DNA from: Cellulomonas xylanilytica
GTDB taxonomy: Bacteria > Actinomycetota > Actinomycetes > Actinomycetales > Cellulomonadaceae
Direction: 5' to 3'
Assembly (NCBI RefSeq): GCF_007989805.1
Contig: NZ_BJUB01000002.1
Span: 62,001-126,000, forward strand
DNA length: 64,000 nt
The notes under the pieces were generated by a model. That model was given only the letters and a program-made list of their open reading frames with translations. It made no database searches and was not told where the DNA came from. Position numbers and translations under genes: made by a program. Below are positions 62,846 to 64,000 of this stretch, in pieces. Each line of letters starts with the position of its first letter. Position 1 is the first letter of the stretch.

Positions 62846-64000
62846 CAGTACTGCACCTCCTGCGAGCGCCGGCGGATGACGGTGACCTCGTCGCGCTGGT
62901 TGCCCGTCGGCCCGAGGTAGTTGAACGCGAAGGTCAGCTGCGCGTAGCCGCCGATCAGGTGGCTCGGCTTCATGAGGATGCGGGTCAGCGAGTTGTGGAT
63001 GCCGCCGCGCTTGCCGGACGCCTCCGAGCGGGGGACGTCGATGAGCCGGTCCTGCGCGTGGTGCATGTAGACGGTCCCCTCTGGCATGCGGTGCGACACG
63101 ATCGCGCGGGCGACCACGACGCCGTTGCGGTTGACCGCCTCGATCCAGTCGTTGTCCGCGACGCCGATCTTGTCGGCGTCCTTCTGGCTCATCCAGATGC
63201 CCGGCCCGCCGCGCGACAGGCTGAGCATCAGCAGGTTGTCCTGGTACTCCGAGTGGATCGACCACTTGTTGTGCGGCGTCAGGTACCGCACCGCGATGCC
63301 GAGCTCCCCGTTCGAGCCCACCTGCGGCTCCCCGAAGAGGGCGGCCATGTTCAGCGGTGGCCGGAACACCGGCAGGTTCTCACCCAGCTCGGTCATCCAG
63401 TCGTGGTCGAGGAAGAAGTGCTGGCGGCCCGTCAGTGTGTGCCACGGCTTGAGCCGTTCGACGTTGATGGTGAACGGCGAGTACCGCCGACCACCCGACT
63501 CGGACCCGGACCACTCGGGGGACGTGATGACGGGCGTCGGCGCCGCCTGGGTGTCCGCGAACGTCACCTGCTTGCCCTCGTGCTCGGCCGCCAGGTCGGC
63601 CAGCCGCCGGCCCGTGCGCTTCTCCAGCGTGTGGAAGCCCTCGGTGGCCAGGTGCCCGTTGGTGGTGCCCGACAGCGCGAGGATCGCCTCGCAGACGTGC
63701 ACGTCCCGCTGCAGCGACGGGCGTCCGTTGCCCGCTCCCCCGCGGACCAGCCCGTTCTTGTGGCCCAGGTAGTCGACGGGCTTCGTCAGGTCGAACGTGA
63801 TGCCCTTGGTCGTCGCGCCCAGCGACGACGCGAGCGGACCCAGCGCACCGAGCTTGTCCGCGACCGCGGGGTAGTCCCGCTCGACGACGACGAGCTTCGG
63901 CATCGTCACGCCCGGCACCGGGTCGCACTCGCCCGCCTTCCAGTCGCGCACGATCCCGCTCGGTGTGGCCATCGCGTCCGGGGTGTCGTGGGTGAGCGGG
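62845..64000 (-). CDS. narG: Respiratory nitrate reductase, alpha subunit (C-terminal part only)
   Basis: The frame is open to the window edge, so only the last ~384 of roughly 1,200 residues are seen. Content matches the C-terminal molybdopterin-binding part of NarG: TEGFHTLEKRTGRRLADLA, NVERLKPWHTLTGRQHFFLDH, YLTPHNKWSIHSEYQDNLLML, VADNDWIEAVNRNGVVVARA and PSHLIGGYAQLTFAFNYLG. It is the catalytic subunit reducing nitrate to nitrite. First gene visible of narGHJI. Confidence 0.96.
   Translation of the reverse strand, partial: PLTHDTPDAMATPSGIVRDWKAGECDPVPGVTMPKLVVVERDYPAVADKLGALGPLASSLGATTKGITFDLTKPVDYLGHKNGLVRGGAGNGRPSLQRDVHVCEAILALSGTTNGHLATEGFHTLEKRTGRRLADLAAEHEGKQVTFADTQAAPTPVITSPEWSGSESGGRRYSPFTINVERLKPWHTLTGRQHFFLDHDWMTELGENLPVFRPPLNMAALFGEPQVGSNGELGIAVRYLTPHNKWSIHSEYQDNLLMLSLSRGGPGIWMSQKDADKIGVADNDWIEAVNRNGVVVARAIVSHRMPEGTVYMHHAQDRLIDVPRSEASGKRGGIHNSLTRILMKPSHLIGGYAQLTFAFNYLGPTGNQRDEVTVIRRRSQEVQY

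Overview
The window is chromosomal DNA of a very GC-rich actinobacterium, most likely a Cellulomonas or close relative in the Cellulomonadaceae. Supporting signs are pervasive GC-ending codons, many GTG starts, GTGA/ATGA stop-start overlaps, a mycothiol synthase (mshD), secreted glycoside hydrolases joined to CBM2 modules by Pro/Thr linkers, and sigma-28/WhiG-type promoters of a motile actinobacterium. I see no insertion sequences, prophage, tRNA, rRNA or CRISPR. Both ends cut a gene: hutI on the left and narG on the right.

Layout. 1-8.6 kb: end of hutI, an old-yellow-enzyme reductase, a Pro/Thr-rich membrane protein, acetyl-CoA synthetase, and an MprF-like DUF2156 protein with a DMT transporter, divergent from a membrane-anchored esterase. 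8.6-20.7 kb: GH5 mannanase with CBM2, a DinB-type protein, a flavin monooxygenase, then a phosphate block (mshD-ppk-Nudix/phosphatase operon facing pit-DUF47) and a sugar-porter MFS protein. 20.7-27.2 kb: a MarR/DHA2 efflux pair, a second MarR gene, a NERD-domain protein, msrB and a GGDEF-EAL protein.

27.2-37.0 kb is the most unusual part. A TasA-like protein, a SipW-type signal peptidase and a 69-aa mini-exported protein lie behind a clear sigma-28-type promoter. A FAD oxidoreductase follows, then a compact seven-gene minus-strand operon. Its order is: receiver fused to a PIG-L deacetylase, ATP-grasp ligase, PHP phosphoesterase, processive GT2 synthase, 61-aa membrane protein, single-domain response regulator, PAS histidine kinase. 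Five of its six junctions are 4-base overlaps. I read it as a dedicated, self-regulated pathway for a modified surface glycan or glycoconjugate. I know of no characterised equivalent, so it is my main candidate for an undescribed system.

37.2-48.5 kb: an LLM monooxygenase with its partner FMN reductase, small stress and housekeeping genes, a D-Ala-D-Ala carboxypeptidase-like lipoprotein, a GH13 enzyme, a probable GH87 alpha-1,3-glucanase, a GT39 membrane glycosyltransferase and an aldo/keto reductase. 48.5-56.9 kb: three paralogous PQQ-propeller membrane proteins around an AztD-like zinc metallochaperone with a Zur-like box, then an ECF42 sigma factor with its YCII partner and a divergent hydrolase carrying a matching promoter. 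56.9-64 kb: an AMIN-like secreted protein, a GH18 chitinase with an operator-like palindrome at its promoter, a small gene, and narGHJI, whose narG is cut by the window edge.

Functional themes are extracellular polysaccharide breakdown (mannan, chitin, alpha-1,3-glucan, alpha-glucans), phosphate/polyphosphate handling, surface and biofilm biology (c-di-GMP enzyme, TasA-like protein, GT2 operon), and nitrate respiration.
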